Positions 1-7,752 of a stretch of 64,000 nt of DNA are shown piece after piece. The stretch is from the NCBI RefSeq assembly GCF_036924745.1, contig NZ_JAZHSD010000001.1, positions 7,191,001-7,255,000 of the forward strand, in the 5' to 3' direction. Within the stretch, counting starts at the first letter, position 1, and the number at the start of each line of letters is the position of its first letter. The stretch comes from Bradyrhizobium sp. AZCC 1693 (lineage in GTDB: Bacteria > Pseudomonadota > Alphaproteobacteria > Rhizobiales > Xanthobacteraceae). A program made the position numbers and the translations under genes. The notes beneath the pieces are model-generated. The model did not search any database. It saw only the letters and a list, made by a program, of their open reading frames with translations, and was not told the origin of the DNA.

Positions 1-1161
1 CTGGCCGATTTCGGCGCCGAAGTGATCAAGATCGAAAACCCTGATGGGGGTGACGATACCCGCCATTATGAACACGCGGAAATCGGCGGCGAGAGCGCAG
101 CCTTTCTCAGCCTCAATCGCAACAAGCGCGGCATCACGCTCGATTTCAACAATCCGGCGGCACTCGAAGTCGCGCGCGAACTGATCGCTAAGGCGGATGT
201 CGTCGTGGAGAATTTCTCCGGCGGCGTGATGAAGAAATTCGGTCTCGACTATGCCTCCGTCGCGCCGACCAATCCGAAGCTGATCTACTGCTCGATCTCG
301 GCCTATGGCCGCAAGGGCGAGTTTGCCTTGCGTCCGGGGTTTGATCCGATCACGCAGGCCGAAAGCGGCTTCATGTCGCTGAACGGGTTTCCGGATGGGG
401 AGCCGGTGCGGACCGGTCCGCCGATCGTCGACATGGCGACGGGCATGTCGGCATGCAATGCGATCCTGCTGGCGCTGATCGCCCGCGACCGGCTCGGCCG
501 CGGCCAGCAAGTCGAGGTGGCGCTGATCGACACCGCGGTGTCGATGACCGGTTTCTATGGCATGGCCTATCTGATCAGCGGGGCGAACCCGGGCCGCTTC
601 GGAAATTCGCCGAACGGCTCGCCCACCGTCGGTGTCTATCAGGCATCCGATGGGCCTCTTTACATGGCCTGCGCCAACGACCGCCTGTATCGCCGGCTGG
701 TGGTGGACGTGCTCGATCGGCCGGACCTCGTCACCGATCCCGAGTTCGCCCACAGGAAAAACCGGACCGCCAACAAGGAAAAGCTGCGCGCCATCATCGC
801 CGGTATCTTTGCCAGCGACAGCCTTGAGCATTGGATGGCGAAGATGAAGAAGGCCAACATACCGGTTGGCTATCTGCGCACCGTCGAGGAAGGCTTCAAC
901 GCGCCGGAAGTGCGCGACCGCCATCGTCTCAGCCGGATTCCGCATCCGACCGCAGGCGCCGTCCCGAATATTGAAACGCCGCTGCACATGAGCTTGACGC
1001 CAACCGTCGATCCCGTGGCGGCGCCGCTGCTCGGCGAGCACACCAGGGAAGTGCTCCGAAAGACCCTCGGCTACGATGAGCGACGTATCGCGGCTCTGGC
1101 CGAGGCCGGGGCTTTCGGGAAGGGCGGGCAATACGGCCTGAACGGCGCTGATCTGGTTTGA
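1..1161 (+). CDS. CaiB/BaiF-family CoA-transferase, 5' end outside window
   Basis: Class III (CaiB/BaiF) CoA-transferase, which moves CoA between carboxylic acids. The reading frame is open from base 1, so the true start lies upstream. The first visible residues, LADFGAEVIKIE, are the conserved N-terminal segment of the family and normally lie about 25-30 residues in, so little is missing. The aspartate in the IVDMATG segment (codon 430-432) matches the catalytic Asp that forms the aspartyl-CoA intermediate. The C-terminus is complete. The substrate cannot be read from the sequence. The hydroxyacid oxidase downstream suggests organic-acid metabolism but shares no clear operon signal with it. 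Confidence 0.88.
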   Translation: MADFGAEVIKIENPDGGDDTRHYEHAEIGGESAAFLSLNRNKRGITLDFNNPAALEVARELIAKADVVVENFSGGVMKKFGLDYASVAPTNPKLIYCSISAYGRKGEFALRPGFDPITQAESGFMSLNGFPDGEPVRTGPPIVDMATGMSACNAILLALIARDRLGRGQQVEVALIDTAVSMTGFYGMAYLISGANPGRFGNSPNGSPTVGVYQASDGPLYMACANDRLYRRLVVDVLDRPDLVTDPEFAHRKNRTANKEKLRAIIAGIFASDSLEHWMAKMKKANIPVGYLRTVEEGFNAPEVRDRHRLSRIPHPTAGAVPNIETPLHMSLTPTVDPVAAPLLGEHTREVLRKTLGYDERRIAALAEAGAFGKGGQYGLNGADLV

Positions 1162-1276
1162 AGTATCTCGCAAACGAATAACATCCCTGCATTTGCACGA
1201 CGCCTAACCCGTTTCAAAGCGGTAGCTTTTTCCGTTTGTCTGCGGCTAATGTGCCGCCAAACGGGAGAGAAACAGC

Positions 1277-2410
1277 ATGAATGAGGGGACCCCCCTTCGG
1301 CCGTCGAGGAATGTCGAACTTGGCGCCAGCGGAGAAGAATTCCAGAACCTCCACGAATTCATCCGAAAAGCCCGCTCCCGGCTCAACCAGAACGCATGGG
1401 ACTATATTGTCGGCGCCTCGGAGACGGAGACCACCATGCGCCGCAACCGCATGGCGCTCGACGAAATTGCATTCCGGCCCCGGGTGCTGCGGAACGTCGC
1501 GCAGGTCGACGCCTCCACCGAGGTATTCGGTCGCCGCTTGCGTTTGCCGGTCACGATTGCGCCGGTCGGCGCGCTCGAGATTTTCGATCCCGATTCAGGC
1601 GCCGCCGTCGCGCGGGGAGCCGGTCAGTTCGGCGCCGCCCACATGCTGAGTTCAGTGTCCGAACCGGGACTTGAGGCCACCGCCAAGGCCGCCCCCGATG
1701 CGCTGCGCATTTACCAACTCTATGTCCGCGGTGACGACGCCTTCGTCGAAGACGTTGTCAGCCGTACGATTGATAACGGCTATGCCGCGTTCTGCCTGAC
1801 GGTCGATACGGCGCATTACAGCCGGCGCGAACGCGATATCGCCAAGCGGTATGTGCGGGAAAGCCGTATCCGGGCCACCGGCGGCGACTTCCAGAAGGGG
1901 CTGGAATGGCGCACCGTGAAGCTGATCAAGGACAAGTATAAAATTCCGCTGGTGATCAAGGGTATCGCGACGGCGGAAGATGCAGCCATCGCGCTCGATC
2001 ATGGCGTGGATTGGATCTATGTGTCGAACCATGGCGGCCGCCAGCTCGACCATGGACGCGGCGCGATGCACGTCTTGCCGGAAATCGTCGGCGCCGTTGC
2101 CGGCCGTGCCAAGATCATGGTCGACGGTTCGTTCTGCCGCGGCACCGACATCGTGAAGGCGATCGCCTCCGGGGCTGATCTGGTTGGCATCGGCCGCCTG
2201 CAATGCTGGGCGCTCGCAGCCGCGGGCGAAGCCGGCATCGGGCGGATGCTGGAGCTGCTGGAAGACGAGGTTATCCGCTGTCTCGGGCTGCTCGGCGTCA
2301 CTAGTCTTGCCGAACTCGACAAATCCTACCTGCATGCGGCGACTGCGGCGAATCCGCCGAGCGTGTTCAGCGCCTTTCCCCTGCTGGATATCGAACCCTA
2401 TCGCTATTGA
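1277..2410 (+). CDS. FMN-dependent alpha-hydroxy-acid oxidase/dehydrogenase
   Basis: Member of the FMN family that includes L-lactate dehydrogenase, glycolate oxidase and mandelate dehydrogenase, which oxidise 2-hydroxy acids to 2-oxo acids. The 377-residue length is normal. The N-terminal NAWDYIVGASETETT segment matches the family NARDYFxGGAxDE pattern. The catalytic HGGRQLD motif places the base His at residue 252 and the substrate-binding Arg at 255, and a YQLYVRGD segment lines the FMN site. An ATG with upstream GGGAGAGAAACAGC gives a good ribosome site. The exact substrate is unknown; lactate, glycolate and mandelate are all possible. Confidence 0.88.
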   Translation: MNEGTPLRPSRNVELGASGEEFQNLHEFIRKARSRLNQNAWDYIVGASETETTMRRNRMALDEIAFRPRVLRNVAQVDASTEVFGRRLRLPVTIAPVGALEIFDPDSGAAVARGAGQFGAAHMLSSVSEPGLEATAKAAPDALRIYQLYVRGDDAFVEDVVSRTIDNGYAAFCLTVDTAHYSRRERDIAKRYVRESRIRATGGDFQKGLEWRTVKLIKDKYKIPLVIKGIATAEDAAIALDHGVDWIYVSNHGGRQLDHGRGAMHVLPEIVGAVAGRAKIMVDGSFCRGTDIVKAIASGADLVGIGRLQCWALAAAGEAGIGRMLELLEDEVIRCLGLLGVTSLAELDKSYLHAATAANPPSVFSAFPLLDIEPYRY

Positions 2411-2571
2411 GAAGGGCGGCGCGCCGGGACTTTCGCCTGAACCAGTCCTGTTATTTCCGGAGTTGTTCGCTTGTCCAGGGAACCTGACGGGCATCTCCGC
2501 ATTATCAGCTGCGCCCAGGGCGGCGCCGCGAAACACGAGTCTGATTTCCATGGCCCAGTAGTCGCAAGCGA

Positions 2572-2778
2572 ATGGCAGAAGATCCTTTCGCTCAATTCAG
2601 CCTTGAGAAGGCAATCGATCTTCGCTGGACGTTGCGGGATATTCAGGCTCGCCGGCTGAAAATGTCACCGGTCAGCGAGGAAGATCTGAGGACATTGACA
2701 GGCCTCGGCCTGGTCGAAGTGCGTGACGAGGGGCTTGTGCTGACGCCGGCTGGAATCGCCGTGCTGAACGGGGCGTGA
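2572..2778 (+). CDS. small hypothetical protein (68 aa)
   Basis: Short soluble protein, not recognised as a named family. The sequence is mostly helical, with an RWTLRDIQARR segment followed by a compact C-terminal part with alternating Glu/Leu (SEEDLRTLTGLGLVEVRDEGL) that resembles the wing region of small winged-helix proteins. Its stop codon directly abuts the stop of the convergent zinc-ribbon gene, a tight packing that supports both being genuine. The ribosome site is weak. Function unknown. Confidence 0.5.
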   Translation: MAEDPFAQFSLEKAIDLRWTLRDIQARRLKMSPVSEEDLRTLTGLGLVEVRDEGLVLTPAGIAVLNGA

Positions 2779-2907
2779 TCAGCGCGCCTTCAGGAAGCTC
2801 TCGCCGGAGTCGCAAGGCGTGCAGCGGTAGGTCAACACGTCGTAATTCTGGTCGCGCGGCTCGATCATCGCCAGCCGCATCTGCGCGCCGCATTTCATGC
2901 AAGGCAT
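2779..2907 (-). CDS. small zinc-ribbon-like protein
   Basis: A 42-residue protein read from the internal ATG at 2905-2907. It starts MPCMKCGAQMRLAMIEP and has a second pair, YRCTPCDSGE, so two CxxC-type knuckles about 25 residues apart could bind zinc. The frame stays open upstream to 2964, but the extension carries no conserved-looking sequence, so the shorter start is preferred. Small proteins of this CxxC/CxxC layout are common in Bradyrhizobium-type genomes; their function is not known. It converges on the upstream hypothetical gene with no gap. Confidence 0.6.
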   Translation of the reverse strand: MPCMKCGAQMRLAMIEPRDQNYDVLTYRCTPCDSGESFLKAR

Positions 2908-3241
2908 TTCTATGCTGGTTTGAAACCGCGTGCAGGTTGGTGTCGGCCGAAATGTTTGTAGCATCTTATCCCCTGTCCCAAGAGAGACTCAAAACCAGAG
3001 ACGCAACGCCACGAACAGTCGATCCCCTAACCCGAATCACTATGCCACACTGTTGCCACCATTGGAATCGGGTGCCGCGCCCGTACGGTTACGGACTGCT
3101 GGCAAGGAAATCATTCCTTGCGATTGTGGCCAGTGGGCACGCCGACCGCCCAAAGTCCGTGCCCCCTGGGGCGACCCAATACAACACAGACGCGGCCGGG
3201 AATTATGCTAACCTGCCAAAGTCGACATTGGAGAAGCGACC
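2908..3241. other. intergenic region without a supported gene
   Basis: About 330 bases between the zinc-ribbon gene and the phasin gene. Short open frames exist on both strands, but none has a recognisable product or a good ribosome site. The last 50 bases must hold the phasin promoter and ribosome site; a TATGCT hexamer at about 3204-3209 could be a -10 element, but I see no convincing -35. Confidence 0.4.
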
Positions 3242-3595
3242 ATGACTGAACCGAAACTCGAAGTCCCGGCTGAATTGCGCGATCTGGCCGAGAAAACCAT
3301 CGATCAGGCGGAAAAGGCGTTCGGCATGTTCTTCGATGCCGCCGGAAAGTCCATGACGTCGATGCCCGGCGCGGGTACGGAAATTTCCAGGCAGGCGCTG
3401 TCGTTTACCGAGCAGAATATGAAGGCTGCGTTCGAGCATGCTCGAAAGCTGGTTCACGCGACCGACCTCCAGGAAGCGATGCGGATCCAGTCCGAATTCC
3501 TGCGCAGCCAGTTCACCAATGCCGGTGAACATATGCGTCAGATCACTGGCGGCGTCATATCGGCCGCGAAAGACTCGACGAAAGGCAAGCTCTAA
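3242..3595 (+). CDS. phasin family protein
   Basis: Phasin: a small amphipathic helical protein that coats polyhydroxyalkanoate storage granules and affects their size and number. The 117 residues show the family pattern: a charged N-terminus (PAELRDLAEKTIDQAEKAF) and a long helix containing the typical FEHARKLVHATDLQEAMRIQ segment, ending in a Lys-rich tail. The ribosome site TTGGAGAAGCGACC precedes the ATG. No PHA synthase is in the window, so the link to PHA is by family. Confidence 0.88.
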   Translation: MTEPKLEVPAELRDLAEKTIDQAEKAFGMFFDAAGKSMTSMPGAGTEISRQALSFTEQNMKAAFEHARKLVHATDLQEAMRIQSEFLRSQFTNAGEHMRQITGGVISAAKDSTKGKL

Positions 3596-3605
3596 GGAAG
3601 CGCCG

Positions 3606-3863
3606 CTAGCGGCGGCGTGCGATCGCGACACCGAACAGAAAGGCGACGAACAGACTGGCCAGCGGCGCCTCGCGGGTAATCGCGCTGATGGTTGCGAGCG
3701 GCATTCCCGGACGCCGTGCCGCCGAGATTGCGTCGCTGAGGCGACCGACAGCGGCCTGCAGCGCGGCGGACACTTCCGTCAGCGTGCGCGATACATCGGT
3801 TGCCGTGTCGATGGCGCGCTCTGCCATGCCGGGTTGCGATGGGTCTGAGGGTTCGATTTTCAC
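3606..3863 (-). CDS. hypothetical small membrane-anchored protein
   Basis: An 85-residue protein with a helical N-terminal two thirds rich in Thr, Ser and Ala (TDVSRTLTEVSAALQAAVGRLSDAISAARR) and one C-terminal membrane segment (LASLFVAFLFGVAIARRR) ending in four positive residues. The layout resembles DUF883/ElaB-like tail-anchored proteins, but I cannot confirm the family. It is convergent with the phasin gene, 10 bases apart. Confidence 0.6.
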   Translation of the reverse strand: MKIEPSDPSQPGMAERAIDTATDVSRTLTEVSAALQAAVGRLSDAISAARRPGMPLATISAITREAPLASLFVAFLFGVAIARRR

Positions 3864-4029
3864 GTTCTGTTACTCACTCAGTCGCTCGGCATTAGCCGGC
3901 CAACGGCTGATGTCCTGACAATACGCAGGCAGGACATTTGTTCCCGAAGTCATCGCTGTTGGATCGATGAGGAACCTTCGTCGTCGTGGGGACTTAATTT
4001 CGTCAGAGGAAATCACTGCGGATTTTCAA

Positions 4030-4314
4030 ATGGCAAGGCATTTAGCGGAAGATCGTTTGAATCGACATGGTGGTGCGCCGTTGAAGGTTGCAATTGCGGT
4101 CGCGGTTCTCGGCGTACTTGGCATGCTGATCGTCGATCATGGGCCTTGGAACAAGCCGAAGGTACAGCCAGCCTTCATGGCGAGTTACAGCTCCACGGGC
4201 GAGGCTGCCCGGGCAGCCGGTGCACAGGTAATGCCGACCGAACAGAAGCTGCAGGTGGAGCCTGAGCCACCCGCGCCAAAGCCCGTTCACCCGGTTAACC
4301 CGACGCCTCCGTAG
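4030..4314 (+). CDS. hypothetical single-pass membrane protein
   Basis: A 94-residue protein with a cytosolic N-terminus (MARHLAEDRLNRHGG), one membrane helix (VAIAVAVLGVLGMLIV) and a periplasmic tail rich in Pro and Glu that ends in repeated PxP (PAPKPVHPVNPTPP). The ATG at 4030 is preferred because the conserved-looking sequence begins there; the frame also allows an ATG at 3967, which would add 21 residues with a Ser/Glu-rich character. Function unknown. The first copy of the 4.3-5.0 kb repeat box begins 10 bases after its stop. Confidence 0.55.
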   Translation: MARHLAEDRLNRHGGAPLKVAIAVAVLGVLGMLIVDHGPWNKPKVQPAFMASYSSTGEAARAAGAQVMPTEQKLQVEPEPPAPKPVHPVNPTPP

Positions 4315-4324
4315 AACGCAGCGT

Positions 4325-4372
4325 TTGACACGTCGGGCAAATCACCGGCATAACGGCATCATCACAGAAATT
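4325..4372 (+). repeat. promoter-like repeat box, copy 1 (no terminator)
   Basis: TTGACA (4325-4330), an 18-base spacer containing CGTCGGGCAAATCACCGG, then CATAAC (4349-4354) and CATCATC. The 48 bases are nearly identical to copy 3 at 4878, with a handful of differences. Copies 2 and 3 continue into terminator hairpins; this one does not, and its downstream DNA is the tail of the minus-strand small membrane gene. It looks like a truncated copy. Confidence 0.6.
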
Positions 4373-4393
4373 CGCGGGCTTCGAACGACCGCG

Positions 4394-4596
4394 TCAGCGC
4401 ACGCTGACGAATGCGCCCCAGCACGCAGCCAACCCGGCAGCGACCAGCACGAGAAAGCGACCAGCACGAGAAACGGACTGTCGCAAAACGGGCTGCCATA
4501 TTGGCACATCGTTACACCCAGCGAGCCGATCTCGTGACGGGCCGCCGCATAGAACAAGCCTGACAGAATCGCGAGCACGGCAGCAACGAAAAACAT
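4394..4596 (-). pseudogene. small membrane protein gene frameshifted by a 17-bp tandem duplication
   Basis: A strong ribosome site (AAGGAGG) precedes an ATG at 4594-4596, followed by a membrane segment (MFFVAAVLAILSGLFYAAARHEIG) and a CQYGSPFCDSPF loop with two Cys. At 4440-4473 the 17 bases gcgaccagcacgagaaa are repeated exactly in tandem. Because 17 is not a multiple of three, the frame changes inside the second membrane segment. Read as it stands, the frame runs on to 4342 with an unrelated tail. Removing one repeat unit restores a hydrophobic continuation, VLVAAGLAACWGAFVSVR, and a stop at 4394. The original product was therefore probably a two-helix membrane protein of about 61 residues. 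Function unknown. Confidence 0.62.
4440..4473. repeat. perfect 17-bp tandem duplication
   Basis: Two adjacent exact copies of gcgaccagcacgagaaa (4440-4456 and 4457-4473). It lies inside the coding part of the small membrane protein gene and is the direct cause of its frame change. The exactness suggests a recent replication-slippage event, or an assembly artefact. Confidence 0.95.
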
Positions 4597-4703
4597 TCGA
4601 CGGCCTCCTTGCGCTCTGTTGGGCCGCGGGTTGCGCCATCGATGGCCCAACGATTTCGTTTCGATGTCGCAGTGCTCAATCTGAATCTGGTTTGCTCCGG
4701 TAC

Positions 4704-4784
4704 TTGACGCGTCGGGCAAATCAGGTGCACATTGACACCATCACCGATATTGTAGAGCCCGCGCCGGAAACGGTGGCGGGCTTT
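4704..4784 (+). ncRNA. candidate small transcript unit, repeat copy 2
   Basis: TTGACG (4704-4709), an 18-base spacer with the conserved CGTCGGGCAAATCA core, a weak -10 (CACATT, 4728-4733), then about 25 bases and a terminator-like hairpin. The hairpin pairs AGCCCGC with GCGGGCT through a GAAA loop (4756-4781) and is followed by TTTT. The layout is a promoter followed within about 50 bases by an intrinsic terminator, as expected for a very short RNA. No open reading frame lies between them. No experimental support. Confidence 0.35.
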
Positions 4785-4877
4785 TCATTTCGCAAGACTG
4801 TCGGCCAGGGCGGTTTCAATTTATCGAAACCGCTTCGTCGAATTTTCCGCAATTTGTTCACCCCACCGGAAAACGAT

Positions 4878-4963
4878 TTGACATGTCGGGCAAATCACCG
4901 GCATAACGCCATCATCGCGAAAATTGCAAAAGCCCGCATGGAGAAATCCGTCGCGGGCTTTTT
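4878..4963 (+). ncRNA. candidate small transcript unit, repeat copy 3
   Basis: A consensus -35 TTGACA (4878-4883), an 18-base spacer and CATAAC (4902-4907) are followed by about 20 bases and a strong intrinsic terminator. The terminator pairs AAAAGCCCGC (4928-4937) with GCGGGCTTTT (4953-4962) and runs into further T. A transcript would be roughly 50 nt. The promoter part repeats copy 1 almost exactly and the terminator part resembles copy 2, so the two modules seem to travel together. This is the best-formed of the three units. Confidence 0.42.
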
Positions 4964-4969
4964 GTTTGA

Positions 4970-5286
4970 AATCCCCCAATCGGACGGCGGCCGCACATCG
5001 ACGCCGCAACTCCCAACGCCCCCCGCCGGGCGTCGCGAGCGTGCCGTCGTCCGAGCCCTTCTTCACACAAATTGGCCGGCATGCGCGAACATGCCGGCCT
5101 GCGGCGTGGATCGTCACGCGCCGCACGCGGCCCCCGACGGGATAAGGTTCGCGCCCCAAATGATCTGCGCCTGCACCGCGATCATGCCGCACGTTTGTTT
5201 TTTTATCGGAGAGAAGCCGATGACCGCCTATCTGAATCGCTCGCGCTCATCGGCCTCGTTGTCATCGCCGTATCGGAGGAGTTCTC
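4970..5286. other. gene-poor stretch with a perfect 10-bp hairpin and ORF debris
   Basis: No supported gene. GGCCGGCATG (5074-5083) and CATGCCGGCC (5090-5099) form a perfect 10-bp hairpin with a 6-base loop; there is no T-run on the plus strand, and the minus strand runs into AATTTGTG. Near the end, a frame ending at 5290 reads DRLSESLALIGLVVIAVSEEFS and stops just inside the next gene's start. It looks like the tail of a small phage-associated gene whose head is lost or shifted. Confidence 0.35.
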
Positions 5287-5448
5287 GTGAGCGCCGAAAT
5301 CATTCAGTTCATCCCGCGCCCCAGACGCGACGACGCACAAACGGATTTTCCGACAATTGCCTTCCGCTCTGCCGTTCATGATCCTGCCGTCGATCCTTTC
5401 GATGTCGCGCCAGACAAGCATGCCGGACCGGCCCAGCGAGAAACCTAG
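5287..5448 (+). CDS. small hypothetical protein of the prophage-like island
   Basis: A 53-residue frame from a GTG with upstream CGGAGGAG as a good ribosome site. It begins (as Met) SAEIIQFIPRPRRDD, a start seen in small proteins of Bradyrhizobium phage-like modules as far as I recall; the rest is Asp/Ala-rich and unstructured. Its stop is followed one base later by the GTG of the next gene, so the two look like a translational pair. No function can be given. Confidence 0.45.
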   Translation: MSAEIIQFIPRPRRDDAQTDFPTIAFRSAVHDPAVDPFDVAPDKHAGPAQRET

Positions 5449-5449
5449 C

Positions 5450-5695
5450 GTGGCCAAGACTCTTGTTGAAATTCGCTCCCTGGCGCGAAGCCATACCAGG
5501 ACCGCAATCCGCGTTCTCGCCGGCATCATGCGATGCAAGGATGCGACCCCCGCCGCCCGCGTCTCCGCCGCCAACGCCATTCTCGATCGCGGCTGGGGCA
5601 AGGCCACGCAACCGCTGGAGAACAGCGGTGACGGTGCGATCGAATTCATCCATCGGATCGAGCGCGTCATTGTTCATCCTAAGGACAGCAGCTAG
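5450..5695 (+). CDS. small phage-associated protein, possible terminase-adjacent DNA-binding protein
   Basis: An 81-residue protein from a GTG one base after the previous stop. The helical core LARSHTRTAIRVLAGIMR...TPAARVSAANAILDRGWGKATQ looks like a compact helical DNA-binding domain, and the C-terminus FIHRIERVIVHP is beta-like. Proteins of this type are, from memory, often encoded just before the large terminase in alphaproteobacterial phages, and a terminase fragment does lie 2 kb downstream. A small-terminase role is inference. A longer start at 5357 is open but would read through the upstream small gene. Confidence 0.55.
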   Translation: MAKTLVEIRSLARSHTRTAIRVLAGIMRCKDATPAARVSAANAILDRGWGKATQPLENSGDGAIEFIHRIERVIVHPKDSS

Positions 5696-5846
5696 TTGGT
5701 GAGATGGAGTAGTCTGTCGCATCTGCACAAAATATCCTGAAATAATCGGCGATGAATCGGAAGAGAATGCGCGAGAAATCCTCGCGCGATCGATAAGGTT
5801 GTTTGTCAACTTCAATAGGTTGTCCGCATCATGACTGGCTTTCAAA

Positions 5847-6248
5847 ATGGCTGATCGCAAGGTGACAAGCTCGCTACTGCGTTCGATCACATTCTCTCTG
5901 GTTGCTTCGTTGCTGCTGATGGTCCAAGCATCGACCGTTCGCGCCGCTTCATGCATGGAAAAAGCAAAGTCCTATTTTGCTGAAATCGATCAGTTGCTGT
6001 CAAAAGAAAAAAACTGGATCATGCCTTTCGTCGAACTCAATGAGCGATATTCTCCTCTTGAGGGTTGCGACACTGATCTCCTTTTGCAGGAAGCCACAAG
6101 ATCACGGTTTTGCCAGCCAATAACCTACAATCCGCATGCGAAGGAATATCTGGTTCGCTTCTGGAGCGAGGACGTCAAGGTTGAGTTCGCGTACAGCGCC
6201 TTGGAGAAAAAGTCCGACACTCACAGCGCTGGATGGGTGAACAAGTAG
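5847..6248 (+). CDS. secreted hypothetical protein with four cysteines
   Basis: A 133-residue protein with a clear N-terminal signal peptide (positive start MADRKVTSSLLRS, hydrophobic SLVASLLLMVQ, cleavage near TVRAA). The mature part has four Cys, suggesting one or two disulfides, and no domain I recognise. Base composition is visibly more AT-rich than the flanking core genes, which fits horizontal acquisition with the phage-like island. It stands alone, with about 150 bases of non-coding DNA upstream. Confidence 0.6.
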   Translation: MADRKVTSSLLRSITFSLVASLLLMVQASTVRAASCMEKAKSYFAEIDQLLSKEKNWIMPFVELNERYSPLEGCDTDLLLQEATRSRFCQPITYNPHAKEYLVRFWSEDVKVEFAYSALEKKSDTHSAGWVNK

Positions 6249-6571
6249 CGACGCAGTCGTCTCGACGTTTCTTGGCCTGCAGGATGCTTGCTGCATCCTG
6301 GGCGCTTGGCTCATTGCAGTGACTCCGTTGATCTCCATGATCATCGCGTCGAGTGGCGCCGTCGAGTGGTTGGCAACTGACGGTAACGCGTTATCGCAGT
6401 AGGCATCGCCAAGGTGACTCCTGATTCAGGATCCGTGGCCGGTCAATAATCGGGATTTAACCTGCACGTCGCCTCCACCCGAGCAATAGGACGCCGGCCC
6501 GTCGATCGTTGCTTCGAGTGTGGAAGACTTGGCGCCGTACAGCATTCATCAAACGGATCGCGAGATATTCA
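6249..6571. other. intergenic region with a short perfect hairpin
   Basis: About 320 bases without a supported gene. CAGGATGC (6280-6287) and GCATCCTG (6293-6300) form an 8-bp hairpin with loop TTGCT, 30 bases after the preceding stop. It lacks a T-run, so a termination role is doubtful. Composition is AT-richer than core DNA. Confidence 0.35.
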
Positions 6572-7672
6572 ATGCGTGAAAGAATTTTTCTCACCTACAC
6601 TAATGCGACCGCGTTACCTTATCACGGGGCGGTCTTCGCGCATCATGTGGTGTTGAACTACATCGACGCCCATGGCAAACACCATACTCTTGAGGGGGTA
6701 CCGGAACGGAAGTTCAATCACAACGTCGAAAAGCTGGTCGCGTTTTCTCTTGAGGAAGGTCGACCAGATGGCGGCATAAATAACACAGATTCGCGGTTTC
6801 GGCGGTTGAGGGCGAAGGAAGGTAAAGGTGTCGGCCCCGACGCGCTGAACAAGCCGCATACGATGATTGCCAGTGGTGATGATCTCAAGTCACAATGGGA
6901 TCAAATGAAAAGATTCGGCGATGGCGTTAACGCCACCGGTTACGAGTATCGTCCAACTTCCCAAAACAGCAATTCTTTTGCAGCCGGAGCCTTGAAGCAG
7001 GCAGGCTTTCTTGGGCCAGGCACTGTGCTTCCTGAAATCTTTGATCGGCTCATCGTGGTTGACCCGGCAAAGAGCAGATCACATGCCGTCCGTGTTCCAG
7101 GTTTTGACCAGCGCCTGACAAATCCACTTAACATGGCCGTGCCTCCTCTTGATGCAGTGCCGTTCGTGCCAACGAATTCGTCTCCAGCCGACGTTCGCCC
7201 AGATTCGTTCGACAAACGGTTCGAGAACCCGGATACCTCACCTCAGGAGAAGCGCTCGAAAAACAACGGTCGTCCTGCTTGGCTACCGCCAGCAGGAACT
7301 CAGGGGGCCGCGGGCGGTAAGCCGGAGAGATATCTAGCTCGCCGCATTGCCGGCCAACCCGAAATATCGGCATTCGACGTGGGCGCTCCAGCGGTGCCTT
7401 TCATTCCGTCCGATGAGAATTCCTCGTCTCCTGATTCTACTGCATTTCCTGACCGCTTCGGAAACTGGACTTCCTCACCTCCGGTCAGTGCGCCGAGAGC
7501 GACATATTCGCTTTCGCCTGCACCGGCCGAAACGCCACCCGGTATCGTCACAGGCAAGCCGAAGCCCGATCTGCCCTTCCCCCTGCCGATCCCGAATTTT
7601 TCGAAGAGTCCATCGGCGCGCAAAGAAACGATGGACGACTTTCTTTTCGGCTTGCTCCGATTCAAAAGATAA
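6572..7672 (+). CDS. hypothetical protein, possible degenerate NlpC/P60- or papain-like domain plus Pro-rich tail
   Basis: A 366-residue protein from the ATG at 6572; the frame is open back to 6509. The N-terminal 170 residues hold a segment GAVFAHHVVLNYIDAHGK and later SQNSNSFAAGALKQAGF. That order (His strand, then Asn-x-Asn-Ser before a helix) recalls papain-like folds with an NCNSF nucleophile, but here Ser occupies the Cys position, so a catalytic role is uncertain. The remaining 200 residues are Pro/Ser-rich and low in complexity, with a partial internal repeat: residues FVPTNSSPADVRPDSFDKRFENPDTSP resemble a later FIPSDENSSSPDSTAFPDRFGNWTSSP. It sits in the AT-richer phage-like island. 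A secreted effector or phage structural protein is possible; neither is shown. Confidence 0.5.
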   Translation: MRERIFLTYTNATALPYHGAVFAHHVVLNYIDAHGKHHTLEGVPERKFNHNVEKLVAFSLEEGRPDGGINNTDSRFRRLRAKEGKGVGPDALNKPHTMIASGDDLKSQWDQMKRFGDGVNATGYEYRPTSQNSNSFAAGALKQAGFLGPGTVLPEIFDRLIVVDPAKSRSHAVRVPGFDQRLTNPLNMAVPPLDAVPFVPTNSSPADVRPDSFDKRFENPDTSPQEKRSKNNGRPAWLPPAGTQGAAGGKPERYLARRIAGQPEISAFDVGAPAVPFIPSDENSSSPDSTAFPDRFGNWTSSPPVSAPRATYSLSPAPAETPPGIVTGKPKPDLPFPLPIPNFSKSPSARKETMDDFLFGLLRFKR

Positions 7673-7752
7673 AGGCGTCTGCGGCAATCCGACACCTCTA
7701 GCATCGAGGAGAGGGTATCGGTGAGCTGAAATCAGAGAGCAGGAATAGATCA

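Noticed and set aside
4692..5381. Plus-strand open frame of 229 codons
   Set aside because: It runs through two terminator hairpins and the start of the next small gene, with no conserved-looking sequence.
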